DNA from: Chloroflexota bacterium
Lineage (GTDB): Bacteria; Chloroflexota; Dormibacteria; CF-121
Assembly (NCBI GenBank): GCA_005889535.1
Contig: VBHC01000126.1
Span: 1-37,105, forward strand
DNA length: 37,105 bases
Direction of reading: 5' to 3'
The notes under the pieces were generated by a model that made no database searches, was not told the DNA's origin, and saw only the letters and a program-made list of their open reading frames with translations. The translations under genes and the position numbers were made by a program. Below, piece after piece: positions 8,408 to 15,874 of the stretch; the stretch's first letter is position 1, and every line of letters starts with the position of its first letter.

Positions 8408-8932
8408 CTACGGCTCGAGGACGTGCACGGCGCTCAGGTTTCTGTATAACTCGTCAAAGTCGAGCCCATATCCAACGACGAACTGATTGGGGATATCGAA
8501 GCCTTTGTAGGCCATTGGCACCGGGGTAATCCGTCGCTCCTGCTTATTGAGCAAGACACAGAGCTTTAGCGACGCGGGCCGGTGCCGCTGCACGTGATCG
8601 AACAAGAATGACGTGGTCAACCCAGTGTCGATGATGTCCTCCACCATCAGGACGTCGCGACCGGCGACATCCATGGTCAGGTCCTTGAGCAGCTGCACGT
8701 GTCCTGATGACTCGGTCCCCGTGCCGTAGCTGCTGACCGCGACGTAGTCGAAGTTCACCGGCACCGTGAGGTGCCGGCTGAGGTCGGTAGCAAAGCAGAC
8801 CGAGCCCTTGAGCACAGGCAGGAGAATCAATGGTCGGTCGATTCCGGCATAGTCTCGCGATACGTCGGCAGCCATTTCCTGCACGCGGCGCTGGATGGCG
8901 TCGGCGCTGACGAGCTCCCGGCCCAGCTTCAA
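8408..8932 (-). CDS. hpt: Hypoxanthine phosphoribosyltransferase
   Basis: 174 residues, standard length. It salvages hypoxanthine (and often guanine) with PRPP to make IMP/GMP. The PRPP-binding loop VLMVEDIIDTGLT lies at about residues 94-106. The upstream VLKGSVCFATDL and the flexible-loop SSYG are family blocks, and the C-terminal VVGYGLDFDELYRNL is diagnostic of HPRT. The start is TTG 8932, supported by a TAGATT box 7 bases upstream that overlaps the TAG stop of the preceding gene. It may supply nucleotides from bases or nucleosides imported by the ABC system at 13794-18546. Confidence 0.94.
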   Translation of the reverse strand: MKLGRELVSADAIQRRVQEMAADVSRDYAGIDRPLILLPVLKGSVCFATDLSRHLTVPVNFDYVAVSSYGTGTESSGHVQLLKDLTMDVAGRDVLMVEDIIDTGLTTSFLFDHVQRHRPASLKLCVLLNKQERRITPVPMAYKGFDIPNQFVVGYGLDFDELYRNLSAVHVLEP

Positions 8933-8939
8933 GGGACTT

Positions 8940-8945
8940 AATCTA
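8940..8945 (-). promoter_or_regulatory. -10 box of hpt (leaderless type)
   Basis: On the minus strand TAGATT, 7 bases before the TTG start at 8932. The first three bases are also the stop codon of the CPBP protease gene. Confidence 0.5.
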
Positions 8946-9458
8946 ACCGGTCGGGGCCACGAGGAAGATCCAGATGTCCCAGGTGACGTGGCTGATGATC
9001 AGCGGGGCCAGCCGGCTGTCGCGAGCGTAGAGCCCACCCCAGAAGAGGCCGGCGGTGGTGGCGGCCCCGGTCAGGGTCAGGTTCTCGGACACCAGGTGAA
9101 TGGCGCCGTAGCACGAGGAGGCGATCAGCATCCCAGGCAGGCGGCCGAACGCGCGCTGCAAGTTCTGCTGGACCAAGCCCCGCCAGAAGAGTTCTTCGCC
9201 CGGCCCGATGACCAGTGCCAGCGCTGCCGCGATGGCGGGTCGGGGGGCGGCCGTTCGGAGTCGATAGATCCCCGCAATTTCACGAGCGCCGGCCGGCATG
9301 ATCCGCCGGGCCATCGGATCGCCTAACCGAAAGATGGCGTACAGCGCGGCGGCCGCGCCGAAGCCTATCGCGACGTCACGCCCGCGCGGTCGTTCCCGAC
9401 GCAGCGCCGGCTCGCTCAGCAGGGCATAGCCACCGAGGCTGCCCACGCCGAGCGTCAT
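8943..9458 (-). CDS. CPBP-family intramembrane protease
   Basis: 171 residues from ATG 9458. The CPBP (Abi/Rce1-like) motifs are present: the Glu-Glu pair with Arg in GEELFWRG, a His in YGAIHLVSEN, and a second His in SHVTWDIWIF. These form the glutamic intramembrane protease site. Several membrane helices are evident. The same frame stays open upstream and encodes a further helix-like stretch (VLGGLALAAAVWTAAFRG) back to about 9545, where a CTG overlaps the stop of the preceding gene. No ATG, GTG or TTG is available there, so the true start may be a CTG near 9545 and the protein about 29 residues longer. Substrate unknown. Confidence 0.85.
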   Translation of the reverse strand: MTLGVGSLGGYALLSEPALRRERPRGRDVAIGFGAAAALYAIFRLGDPMARRIMPAGAREIAGIYRLRTAAPRPAIAAALALVIGPGEELFWRGLVQQNLQRAFGRLPGMLIASSCYGAIHLVSENLTLTGAATTAGLFWGGLYARDSRLAPLIISHVTWDIWIFLVAPTG

Positions 9459-9541
9459 CCGCAGCCAGAATTGCGAACGCGGACCGCGGAAGGCGGCCGT
9501 CCAGACGGCCGCCGCCAGGGCGAGCCCGCCCAGAACCCGCC

Positions 9542-11524
9542 TCAGCGGAGTCCCGACCCTGCCACCAGGCCGACCAGCAGCAACACGCCGAAGGCGCTGT
9601 GCAGCCGGGCGGTCATCAGATCGATCATCGCGATCGCGCGCAGGTGACCCTCGGCCCCGCGCTCGGCGTCTCGCAGGATCCAGGCCAGCAGCGGCAGGCT
9701 CAGCAAGGTCAGGAGGGCGAGCTTGGGCAGCGCGCCGACCATCACCGCCAGTCCGACCGCGACGTACGCGCCCAGCACCAGCATGACGTAGACCCAGTGC
9801 GCGGCGTCCCGGCCAACCTGGGCAGAGAAGGTGGTGAACCCGTGCCGAGTATCTTCCGCGACGTCACGCCACTCGTTGCCATGCAAGATTGCCGTCACCA
9901 GGAGGCCGACTGGCAGCGAGACGACGATGAGATTGGCGTCGAACGTCCCGGTCACGGCGTAGTAGGCCCCGCCCACCATTACTGGACCCATCAGAAGAAA
10001 GACCAATGGCAAGCCGAGAGCCCGGTACTTGTACTGGAAGGGTGGCGCCGTGTAAAAGTAGCCGCCGATGAAGCCGATCAGGCCGAGGAGCACGATCGGC
10101 CAGCCCCGATGCAGCGTCAGAAAGATGCCCATGAGCAAGGCCAGGACGAATGCCGACCAGGCGACGACGAATGCGCCGCGTTCACTGATCCGGCCTTTGA
10201 GAATCGCCATTGACATTCGGGGCGAGGTGATCGAGTCGATGCCATGGCGGACGTCGTAAATCTCGTTGGTCACGTTGGTGCCGATGTGCAGACCAAGGGC
10301 GCCCAGCAGCGCGGCAAAAAACAGCGGCCAGTGCATCCGGCCCTGCCCCAACGCGATGGCGCCGCCCACCGAGACCGGGAGCAAGGAGGCGGTGAAGCTG
10401 AAGGGTCGCACCACCTCCCAGGCGCCGCGAACGCGGCGGGAAATCTGGGCCCCCACCCCGCCCTCCGCCGCGAGCAGGGGATGGCTAGTAACGCCGGCGG
10501 GTGCCGTGGCTGGGGCAGCCGAGCGACTGCCGTAGAGGACGGCAGCGTCGAGCACGGCGTCGACCTGAGACGCTTCTTGAAGCACCGGTTGCAAGAGGGG
10601 CACGTCCATCCCCGCCTCCTCGTGATAGGCGTTGGCGCGAGCGGCGACCTCGTCCACCGTGCCGCAGAGAATGAAGGCATCGAGCAGCTCATCCGGGATG
10701 AGCTCGCCGGCACGGTGATAATCCTCGGCCCGCCATGCGGCGGCAATCTGGGTGCGCAGCTGCGGGTCGAAGCCGGCGCGCTTCAGTGAGATGTCGCTGA
10801 GGACAGAAATCATGTAGATCACAAACGGCTCGCGTTTGGCGCGGTTCAGGGCCTCGCGCCGGCTGCTGTCGAAGAGGCACAGGAGATAGCCGCGAAAGTC
10901 GATATCGCCGGCAGAGCGTCCCTGGGCGGCGGCGCGCTCGAGGACATGGCGTCGCATCTTCGCGTAGGCCGGAAGCGATTCGGCGGGCCGGCCGAGATAG
11001 CCGTCGCCCTTCTGCGCGCAGAGATCGAGAAAAGCCGTCCGGTAGGCCGCGATATAGATCGGAATCCGATGCGGGGGCTGGAACATCGGTTGCAGCGGCG
11101 GGACTCTGTCGTTGAGCTTCAACGGTTCACCCCGCCATAGGGCCCGTATCTGATCGATCGACTCCGAGACGCGAGCGACCGTGTCGTCGTACGGAATCGC
11201 CATCTGCGAGAGCCTGAGCGGTAGCCCGCTGCCAAGCGCCAGCGTGCAGCGGCGGGGTGCCAGGTCGTCCAGCGCGGACATCGTCATCGCCACCACGACA
11301 GGGTGCCGGGTATAGGGATTCAACGCGCCGGCGCCCAAGCCAATCCGGCGGGTCGTCTGGCCGATTGCCGTCAGGTAGGTGATCGGGTCGCGCTCGAAAT
11401 AGCTGTCGTGCACCCAGACGGACTCGAGCCCGCGGGCTTCGGCCTGCTGCGCCCATTGGGCGACGTCTCTGACATCGCCGCGGGCGGCGAGTCCCAGCCC
11501 CACCGGGCGTGCCAGGTCGGTCAT
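9542..11524 (-). CDS. Fusion: LLM-class flavin/F420-dependent oxidoreductase + UbiA/MenA prenyltransferase
   Basis: 660 residues in one uninterrupted frame. Residues 1 to about 325 are an LLM-class (luciferase-like, MER-type) TIM barrel: ESVWVHDSYFERDP near 34-47, TTRRIGLGAGALNPYTRHP near 57-75 and LALGSGLP near 95-102. A linker of about 40 residues (Ala/Pro-rich) leads to a UbiA-superfamily membrane prenyltransferase at about 365-660. It has both Asp-rich motifs, N420-EIY-D424-VRHGI-D430 and N550-EWR-D554-VAE-D558, and about eight helices. The motif pattern is MenA-like: transfer of a polyprenyl chain to an aromatic ring in quinone synthesis. menG starts divergently 83 bases away, which supports a menaquinone role. 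What the flavoenzyme half does is unknown. The domain border contains several GTG codons, so a separate internal start cannot be excluded. Confidence 0.88.
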   Translation of the reverse strand: MTDLARPVGLGLAARGDVRDVAQWAQQAEARGLESVWVHDSYFERDPITYLTAIGQTTRRIGLGAGALNPYTRHPVVVAMTMSALDDLAPRRCTLALGSGLPLRLSQMAIPYDDTVARVSESIDQIRALWRGEPLKLNDRVPPLQPMFQPPHRIPIYIAAYRTAFLDLCAQKGDGYLGRPAESLPAYAKMRRHVLERAAAQGRSAGDIDFRGYLLCLFDSSRREALNRAKREPFVIYMISVLSDISLKRAGFDPQLRTQIAAAWRAEDYHRAGELIPDELLDAFILCGTVDEVAARANAYHEEAGMDVPLLQPVLQEASQVDAVLDAAVLYGSRSAAPATAPAGVTSHPLLAAEGGVGAQISRRVRGAWEVVRPFSFTASLLPVSVGGAIALGQGRMHWPLFFAALLGALGLHIGTNVTNEIYDVRHGIDSITSPRMSMAILKGRISERGAFVVAWSAFVLALLMGIFLTLHRGWPIVLLGLIGFIGGYFYTAPPFQYKYRALGLPLVFLLMGPVMVGGAYYAVTGTFDANLIVVSLPVGLLVTAILHGNEWRDVAEDTRHGFTTFSAQVGRDAAHWVYVMLVLGAYVAVGLAVMVGALPKLALLTLLSLPLLAWILRDAERGAEGHLRAIAMIDLMTARLHSAFGVLLLVGLVAGSGLR

Positions 11525-11533
11525 GCCGATATC

Positions 11534-11539
11534 ACCGTA
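11534..11539 (-). promoter_or_regulatory. -10 box of the LLM-UbiA fusion gene
   Basis: Minus-strand TACGGT, 9 bases before ATG 11524. It is back to back with the menG promoter in an 83-base divergent spacer. Confidence 0.35.
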
Positions 11540-11594
11540 CTCCTGCGCCCGGGGCGCCGCAATCGGGGGTCCACCTGAACACCCGCGCGACGAA

Positions 11595-11600
11595 GATAAT
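11595..11600 (+). promoter_or_regulatory. -10 box of menG (leaderless type)
   Basis: GATAAT, 7 bases before the GTG at 11608. It supports this GTG over the upstream in-frame starts. Confidence 0.5.
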
Positions 11601-11607
11601 TCGTTGG

Positions 11608-12303
11608 GTGGGGCAGGAAGCGCGGGCCGAGCAGATCCGGCAGATGTTCGACCAGATCGCGCCCGGCTACGACGCCCGGAATCGTCTCTTCAGTGTCGCC
11701 CGCGACCATGCCTGGCGGCGCCGCGCGGCTAAGAGGGCCAACCTGCACCCAGGCGAGACGGTGCTGGACCTCTGCACCGGCACCGGCAAACTGGCTCACG
11801 AGCTGCTGTCGTTTACCCGGCCGGGCGGCCGCGTCATCGGCATCGATTTCTCGGAGGCAATGCTGGAGCGCGCCCGCCGGCTCGAGCCGGAGGTCGAGTT
11901 CCGGCTGGGTGACGTCAGCCGGCTCAACGAACCCGACGCCAGCGTCGACGCGGTCACCATCGGCTTCGGTCTGCGCAACCTGGTTGATCGCGAGCAGGCC
12001 CTCCGTGGAATCCATCGGGTGCTGCGACCGGGCGGGCGGCTCGTCATCCTCGAGTTCGCGCCACCACCGTCCGGCCTCCTGATGCGCGCCTATCGCTTCT
12101 ATCTCACGCGGGTCATGCCGGCCATAGCCGGCCGGCTCAGCAGCGGGGAGCGCCATGCGTATCGCTACCTGGCCGAAACCGTGCAGGGGTTTCCCCAGCC
12201 CGCCGACCTGGCCGCGCTGCTCGAGCGGCTGGGCTTCGCCGTCACATTCGAGCCGTTGACGTTCGGCATCGTCGTGCTCCACGTCGCGGTTCGGCGGGGC
12301 TGA
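11608..12303 (+). CDS. menG: Demethylmenaquinone methyltransferase (MenG/UbiE family)
   Basis: 231 residues from GTG 11608, the usual length of the family. The frame is open further upstream to about 11509, but that part overlaps the divergent gene and reads as non-coding. SAM-binding motif I is VLDLCTGTGKLA near residue 50, followed by VIGIDFSEAMLERAR and the UbiE signatures VDAVTIGFGLRNLVDREQALRGIHRVLRPGGRLVILEF. The last step of menaquinone (or ubiquinone) synthesis is C-methylation of the prenylated ring. With a MenA-like domain next door, menaquinone is the likely product. pgsA follows 8 bases later, so the two are probably cotranscribed. Confidence 0.93.
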   Translation: MGQEARAEQIRQMFDQIAPGYDARNRLFSVARDHAWRRRAAKRANLHPGETVLDLCTGTGKLAHELLSFTRPGGRVIGIDFSEAMLERARRLEPEVEFRLGDVSRLNEPDASVDAVTIGFGLRNLVDREQALRGIHRVLRPGGRLVILEFAPPPSGLLMRAYRFYLTRVMPAIAGRLSSGERHAYRYLAETVQGFPQPADLAALLERLGFAVTFEPLTFGIVVLHVAVRRG

Positions 12304-12311
12304 GCCCGGGC

Positions 12312-12953
12312 GTGCCATCGCTGCTCGCGGTGCCCAACCTGCTGAGTTTTTCTCGGATCCTGGTCGCCCCTGTCATCTACGCGCTGGTCGTTTCCGGTGG
12401 ACGCTATGGTTTCCTGATCGCCGCCCTCCTTTTCGTCGCCGCCTCGGTCACCGATACCCTCGACGGGGAGATCGCCCGGCGCCGGCATCTGGTTTCACCG
12501 CTCGGGATCTACCTTGATACGACCTCCGACAAGGTCCTCGTCGCGGTCCTGCTGGTCGCTCTCGCGGTGGCGGGCCTCGCGCCCGGCTGGATGGCCGCCG
12601 TCATCATCGCGCGCGAATTCCTGGTGACTGGGCTTCGCAGCTACGCGGCCGCGCTTGGCGTCGTCATCCCGGCCGGTGGCTGGGGCAAGGCAAAGACCGT
12701 GATCACGATCGTCGCGCTTCTCCTGGTCTTATTGGAGGGCGACGCGCGCATGGGCGGCTGGCTCTCCCGCCAGTCGGCGCCCGGTAGCTGGCTGTTGAGC
12801 CCGCTGGGACCGTTCACGATCTCCATCTGGGCGCTGTTCGTGGGGGTGGTCTGGACGGTGGGCTCTGGCGCCGAGTACATTCGCGAGGCGATACCGTTAT
12901 TGACTCGCTCGACGGTGACCGACGCGCTCAGCCGCTCGGAGAACGAGCCCTAG
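12312..12953 (+). CDS. pgsA: CDP-diacylglycerol--glycerol-3-phosphate 3-phosphatidyltransferase
   Basis: 213 residues from GTG 12312. The CDP-alcohol phosphotransferase signature DGx2ARx8Gx3Dx3D is complete (DGEIAR ... G ... D ... D, about residues 55-77), preceded by the first Asp in TDTLDG. There are 4-6 membrane helices; the N-terminal PNLLSFSRI is typical of PgsA. It makes phosphatidylglycerol phosphate, the first committed step to phosphatidylglycerol and cardiolipin. There is a longer than usual hydrophilic loop (about residues 145-165). Its TAG stop overlaps the stop of the convergent gene by 2 bases. Confidence 0.92.
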   Translation: MPSLLAVPNLLSFSRILVAPVIYALVVSGGRYGFLIAALLFVAASVTDTLDGEIARRRHLVSPLGIYLDTTSDKVLVAVLLVALAVAGLAPGWMAAVIIAREFLVTGLRSYAAALGVVIPAGGWGKAKTVITIVALLLVLLEGDARMGGWLSRQSAPGSWLLSPLGPFTISIWALFVGVVWTVGSGAEYIREAIPLLTRSTVTDALSRSENEP

Positions 12954-13744
12954 CGGGCGGCCCGCAGCACCTCAGCGCACTGAGCGGTCAGCACGTCAGC
13001 TGCGTCGCCCCAATCGACAAGCTCAACGTTCGATGCGCCGGTCAATCGCCAATAGCGATGGCCATTGGCCCGCCATTTGCCGTCGGCCCCGCGCTGCGCC
13101 TGGATATGATCCCGAGCGTCGCGGATCCTCTTGTCGCCAGCTAACCCGGCCTCCGTGATAGCCCGCAGTCCCTGCAGAACGTCGTAGTGCCAGTAGGCCG
13201 GCCAGTGCAGCTGCAGCCACTCCGGGTCGATCACGTCGCCGATGGACTCTGACCGGTACATCCGGTGCCGCAGAAAAAAATCGGCTGCGCGTGCCACCGC
13301 TTTTGGGAAGCCCCCAAAGGCCGCCAGACCGCGCAACGGGGGCAGTGATTCGTGAAACGAGGAGTGTGTAACGGGTGGGCGCGGGTCACAATTCCACCCG
13401 CCGTCCGGCCACTGCCAGGCAGTTAGGCGTGTGGCCAGCTCGATGACGCGGGGGTCGGCCTGCATGCCCAGGCGGCAACACACGAGGAGGGCATTTCCAT
13501 CTTTCGAAGCGCACTGGCGATGGCGGCCCGCCACCCGTGGCGTCTTGCGGCGCGGATTGAGGAGCCAGGTCAGAACGCTATCGACCGCACAGAGGATTCG
13601 ATCGTCGGCCTGGGTAACGCCAAGCTCAACCAGGCTTACCAGCCGCCAATGAGCGCCCTGCCACTTCTTGTAGGGATGGCCAGGATATTCCCGAAACAGG
13701 GCCTCGATCCGGGGATCTGCAGTGGCCACGGCACGCCCATCCAT
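12950..13744 (-). CDS. Hypothetical protein, alpha/alpha-toroid (terpene cyclase/prenyltransferase repeat)-like
   Basis: 264 residues from ATG 13744, preceded by a GAGAAT box 7 bases upstream; GTG 13750 is the alternative. I do not recognise a specific family. The motif WQWPDGGWNCD near residue 112, followed by HSSFHESLPPLRGLAAFG, resembles the QW-type repeats of squalene-cyclase/prenyltransferase toroids. The regularly spaced helices fit that fold. No DxDD cyclase motif or prenyltransferase zinc ligands are visible, so a catalytic claim is not justified. It is soluble, without a signal peptide. Convergent with pgsA, with overlapping stops. The same strand continues into the ABC importer genes upstream, but an own promoter seems present. 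Confidence 0.8.
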   Translation of the reverse strand: MDGRAVATADPRIEALFREYPGHPYKKWQGAHWRLVSLVELGVTQADDRILCAVDSVLTWLLNPRRKTPRVAGRHRQCASKDGNALLVCCRLGMQADPRVIELATRLTAWQWPDGGWNCDPRPPVTHSSFHESLPPLRGLAAFGGFPKAVARAADFFLRHRMYRSESIGDVIDPEWLQLHWPAYWHYDVLQGLRAITEAGLAGDKRIRDARDHIQAQRGADGKWRANGHRYWRLTGASNVELVDWGDAADVLTAQCAEVLRAAR

Positions 13745-13751
13745 AAGCACA

Positions 13752-13757
13752 ATTCTC
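13752..13757 (-). promoter_or_regulatory. -10 box of the toroid-like gene
   Basis: Minus-strand GAGAAT, 7 bases before ATG 13744. It has the same spacing as the other leaderless starts, with G instead of T at the first position. Confidence 0.35.
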
Positions 13758-13793
13758 CCTCCTGCCCGCGGGAAGGGGCAGTGGTCGGTAGCC

Positions 13794-14753
13794 TCAGCGC
13801 TCTTCGCGCACGTAGGGGACCCCCAGCGAGGCCGGGGCGCCGAGCCGTTGCCGGGCCCAGCCGGTTGAGACCAGCACGAGTACCACGATCGTCATCAAAT
13901 ACGGCAGGGACGAAAAGACTTCGGGCGGCAGATGCACCTGGCGTGTCTGCAGGGTAAAGCCGAGGCTGCTGAAGGCGCCGAACAGGTAGGCGCCGACCAG
14001 TGCCAGCTCGGGTCGCCAGAAGGCAAAGATGACGAGCGCGATCGCGATCCAGCCGGCCCCCGAGGTCATCCCGTCGAGCCAGCCCGGCGTGATGGCCAGG
14101 CTGAAGAAGGCCCCGCCGATCCCAGCCAACGCTCCGCCGAGCATGACGTGAACGTATCGATACACCGTGACGTTGACGCCCATCGCATCCGCGGTCGCCG
14201 GCGACTCGCCGACCGCCCGGAGATGCAGGCCCGGCCGTGTCCGATAGAGATAAAACAGCGCCACCGCGACGAGCGCCCATGACAGGTAGGTCAGCGCATT
14301 CTGGTGCAACAGGATGGGGCCGATAATCGGCAGGTCTTTGAGTCCCAGGACATCGATGGCCGCGAACTCATGACGGGCGGGCTGCCCACCGAGGCTCGCC
14401 ACGTGGCCGACATAGGACGAAAGTCCGCTGGCCCCGGCAAAAATCGTGAGTGCCAGGCCGGAGACGATCTGGCTCGCCCGCAAGCTGATGGTCAGGACCG
14501 CGTGGATCAGCGAGGTTGCCGCCGCCACCAACGCGGCGACGAGGACGGCGACCAGCAGCACCACCCAGCCGGGGCCGCCGATGGTCTGCACCGCCCAGAA
14601 CCCACTGACCGCCCCCATCAGCATCATGCCTTCGACGCCAAGATTGAGCACGCCGGAGCGCTCCGCGAGCAGCTCCCCGAGCGCGGCAAAAAGCAGCGGC
14701 GTGCCATACGAGATTGCGGAGGCGGCGATCACCACCAGGATGGTGTTGTTCAC
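13794..14753 (-). CDS. ABC transporter permease (BMP/nucleoside type, second permease)
   Basis: 319 residues, about 8-9 membrane helices, of the branched-chain/sugar permease superfamily. The N-terminal SYGTPLLFAALGELLAERSGVLNLGVEGMMLMGA block is the signature of the smaller permease in nucleoside-type importers (YufQ/NupQ relatives). The cytoplasmic EAA-like segment LRAVGESPATADAMGVNV couples it to the ATPase. Its ATG overlaps the stop of the neighbouring permease (ATGA). It is the last gene of a BMP-ATPase-permease-permease operon. Confidence 0.93.
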   Translation of the reverse strand: MNNTILVVIAASAISYGTPLLFAALGELLAERSGVLNLGVEGMMLMGAVSGFWAVQTIGGPGWVVLLVAVLVAALVAAATSLIHAVLTISLRASQIVSGLALTIFAGASGLSSYVGHVASLGGQPARHEFAAIDVLGLKDLPIIGPILLHQNALTYLSWALVAVALFYLYRTRPGLHLRAVGESPATADAMGVNVTVYRYVHVMLGGALAGIGGAFFSLAITPGWLDGMTSGAGWIAIALVIFAFWRPELALVGAYLFGAFSSLGFTLQTRQVHLPPEVFSSLPYLMTIVVLVLVSTGWARQRLGAPASLGVPYVREER

Positions 14754-15874
14754 GCGGCGCCGAATTTTTCGGGCGCCCTCGCCAACGGCGCGGCCCGACG
14801 GACAAATCGAATCCGATAATGCACGAGTAACTCCCCGGCCAGCGCGCAGAACAGGATCAAACCCTGGAGCGTGCCGACCAGCCCCGCCGGAAAGGTCGCT
14901 CCCTGCAGGCTGAAACCGGCGTTCGAGAGTCCGCCAAGCAGGATGGCGACGATCACCACGGCGAAGGGATTGAGCCGGGCGAGCGCCGCGACGACGATGC
15001 CCGCATAGCCGAAGCTCGCTTGCTGCAGGCCGCGTGGATCGAGAACATGCCGAAAATCACCGATCTCGCTCGCGCCGCCGATGCCGGCAAGCGCCCCCGA
15101 AAGCGCCATCACGGCCACGATCTTTCGCCGAGTCCGGATGCCGGCGTAGTGGGCCGCCGCCCGCGAGTCGCCGATGACCCTGGCCTCGAAACCAAATCGG
15201 GTCCTCGAGTAGATCAGCCACAGTGCGGCGGCGGCGACCATCCCGAGCAGAAAGCCAAACGGGATCGCGATCCCCGCCAGCCCAAGGCTCGGCCAGCTGG
15301 CCGAGTCGGACAGGTACTTTCCCTGGGGAAACACTCGAGCGGTGAATGTGGAGAGATCCCGCCAGTAGGAGTGGCTGTCGAAGATCAGGTAGGTCATGAG
15401 CAGGCCGGCGACGTAGTTGAGCATCAGGGAGGTGATGATCTCGTTGGTCCGGGTGTAGGCGCGCAGTACGCCCGGAATCGCAGCCCACGCGGCGCCTGTG
15501 ACGATGCCCGCAATCACCATGGCCGGGATGATCAAGACCGGCGACTGGTCGTGGAGCGCGATTCCGATGCCTGACGCCCCGACCGCGCCGAGATACAGCT
15601 GACCCTCGGCGCCGATGTTCCAGGTCTGCATGCGGAACGCCGCGGCGGCGGCCAGGCCGGTCAGCAACAACGGGGTTGCCGTCACAAAGGTCGCGCTCAT
15701 CGCTCCTTCGGCAAGAAAGCCGCGGTCCAGCAGTCGCGCCCAGGTTCCGATCGGATCGTGTCCGGTCAGCGCCAGGATGATCCCGGACAGGAACGCGGCC
15801 GCCAGCAGCGACCCCGCCGGCACGGCCACCACCAGCCAGCGGGCCTCGGTCAAGCGCCGCTCGATCCGGATCAT
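14750..15874 (-). CDS. ABC transporter permease (BMP/nucleoside type, first permease)
   Basis: 374 residues, about 9-10 helices. It has the family's FRMQTWNIGAEGQLYLGA block near residue 80 and the coupling segment EARVIGDSRAAAHYAGIRTRR near 230. This is the larger of the two permeases (YufP/NupP relatives). Both ends overlap neighbours by 4 bases, with its start over the ATPase stop and its stop over the second permease start, so translation is coupled along the operon. The two permeases likely form a heterodimeric pore for nucleosides or related purine compounds; the substrate is inferred from family only. Confidence 0.93.
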   Translation of the reverse strand: MIRIERRLTEARWLVVAVPAGSLLAAAFLSGIILALTGHDPIGTWARLLDRGFLAEGAMSATFVTATPLLLTGLAAAAAFRMQTWNIGAEGQLYLGAVGASGIGIALHDQSPVLIIPAMVIAGIVTGAAWAAIPGVLRAYTRTNEIITSLMLNYVAGLLMTYLIFDSHSYWRDLSTFTARVFPQGKYLSDSASWPSLGLAGIAIPFGFLLGMVAAAALWLIYSRTRFGFEARVIGDSRAAAHYAGIRTRRKIVAVMALSGALAGIGGASEIGDFRHVLDPRGLQQASFGYAGIVVAALARLNPFAVVIVAILLGGLSNAGFSLQGATFPAGLVGTLQGLILFCALAGELLVHYRIRFVRRAAPLARAPEKFGAA

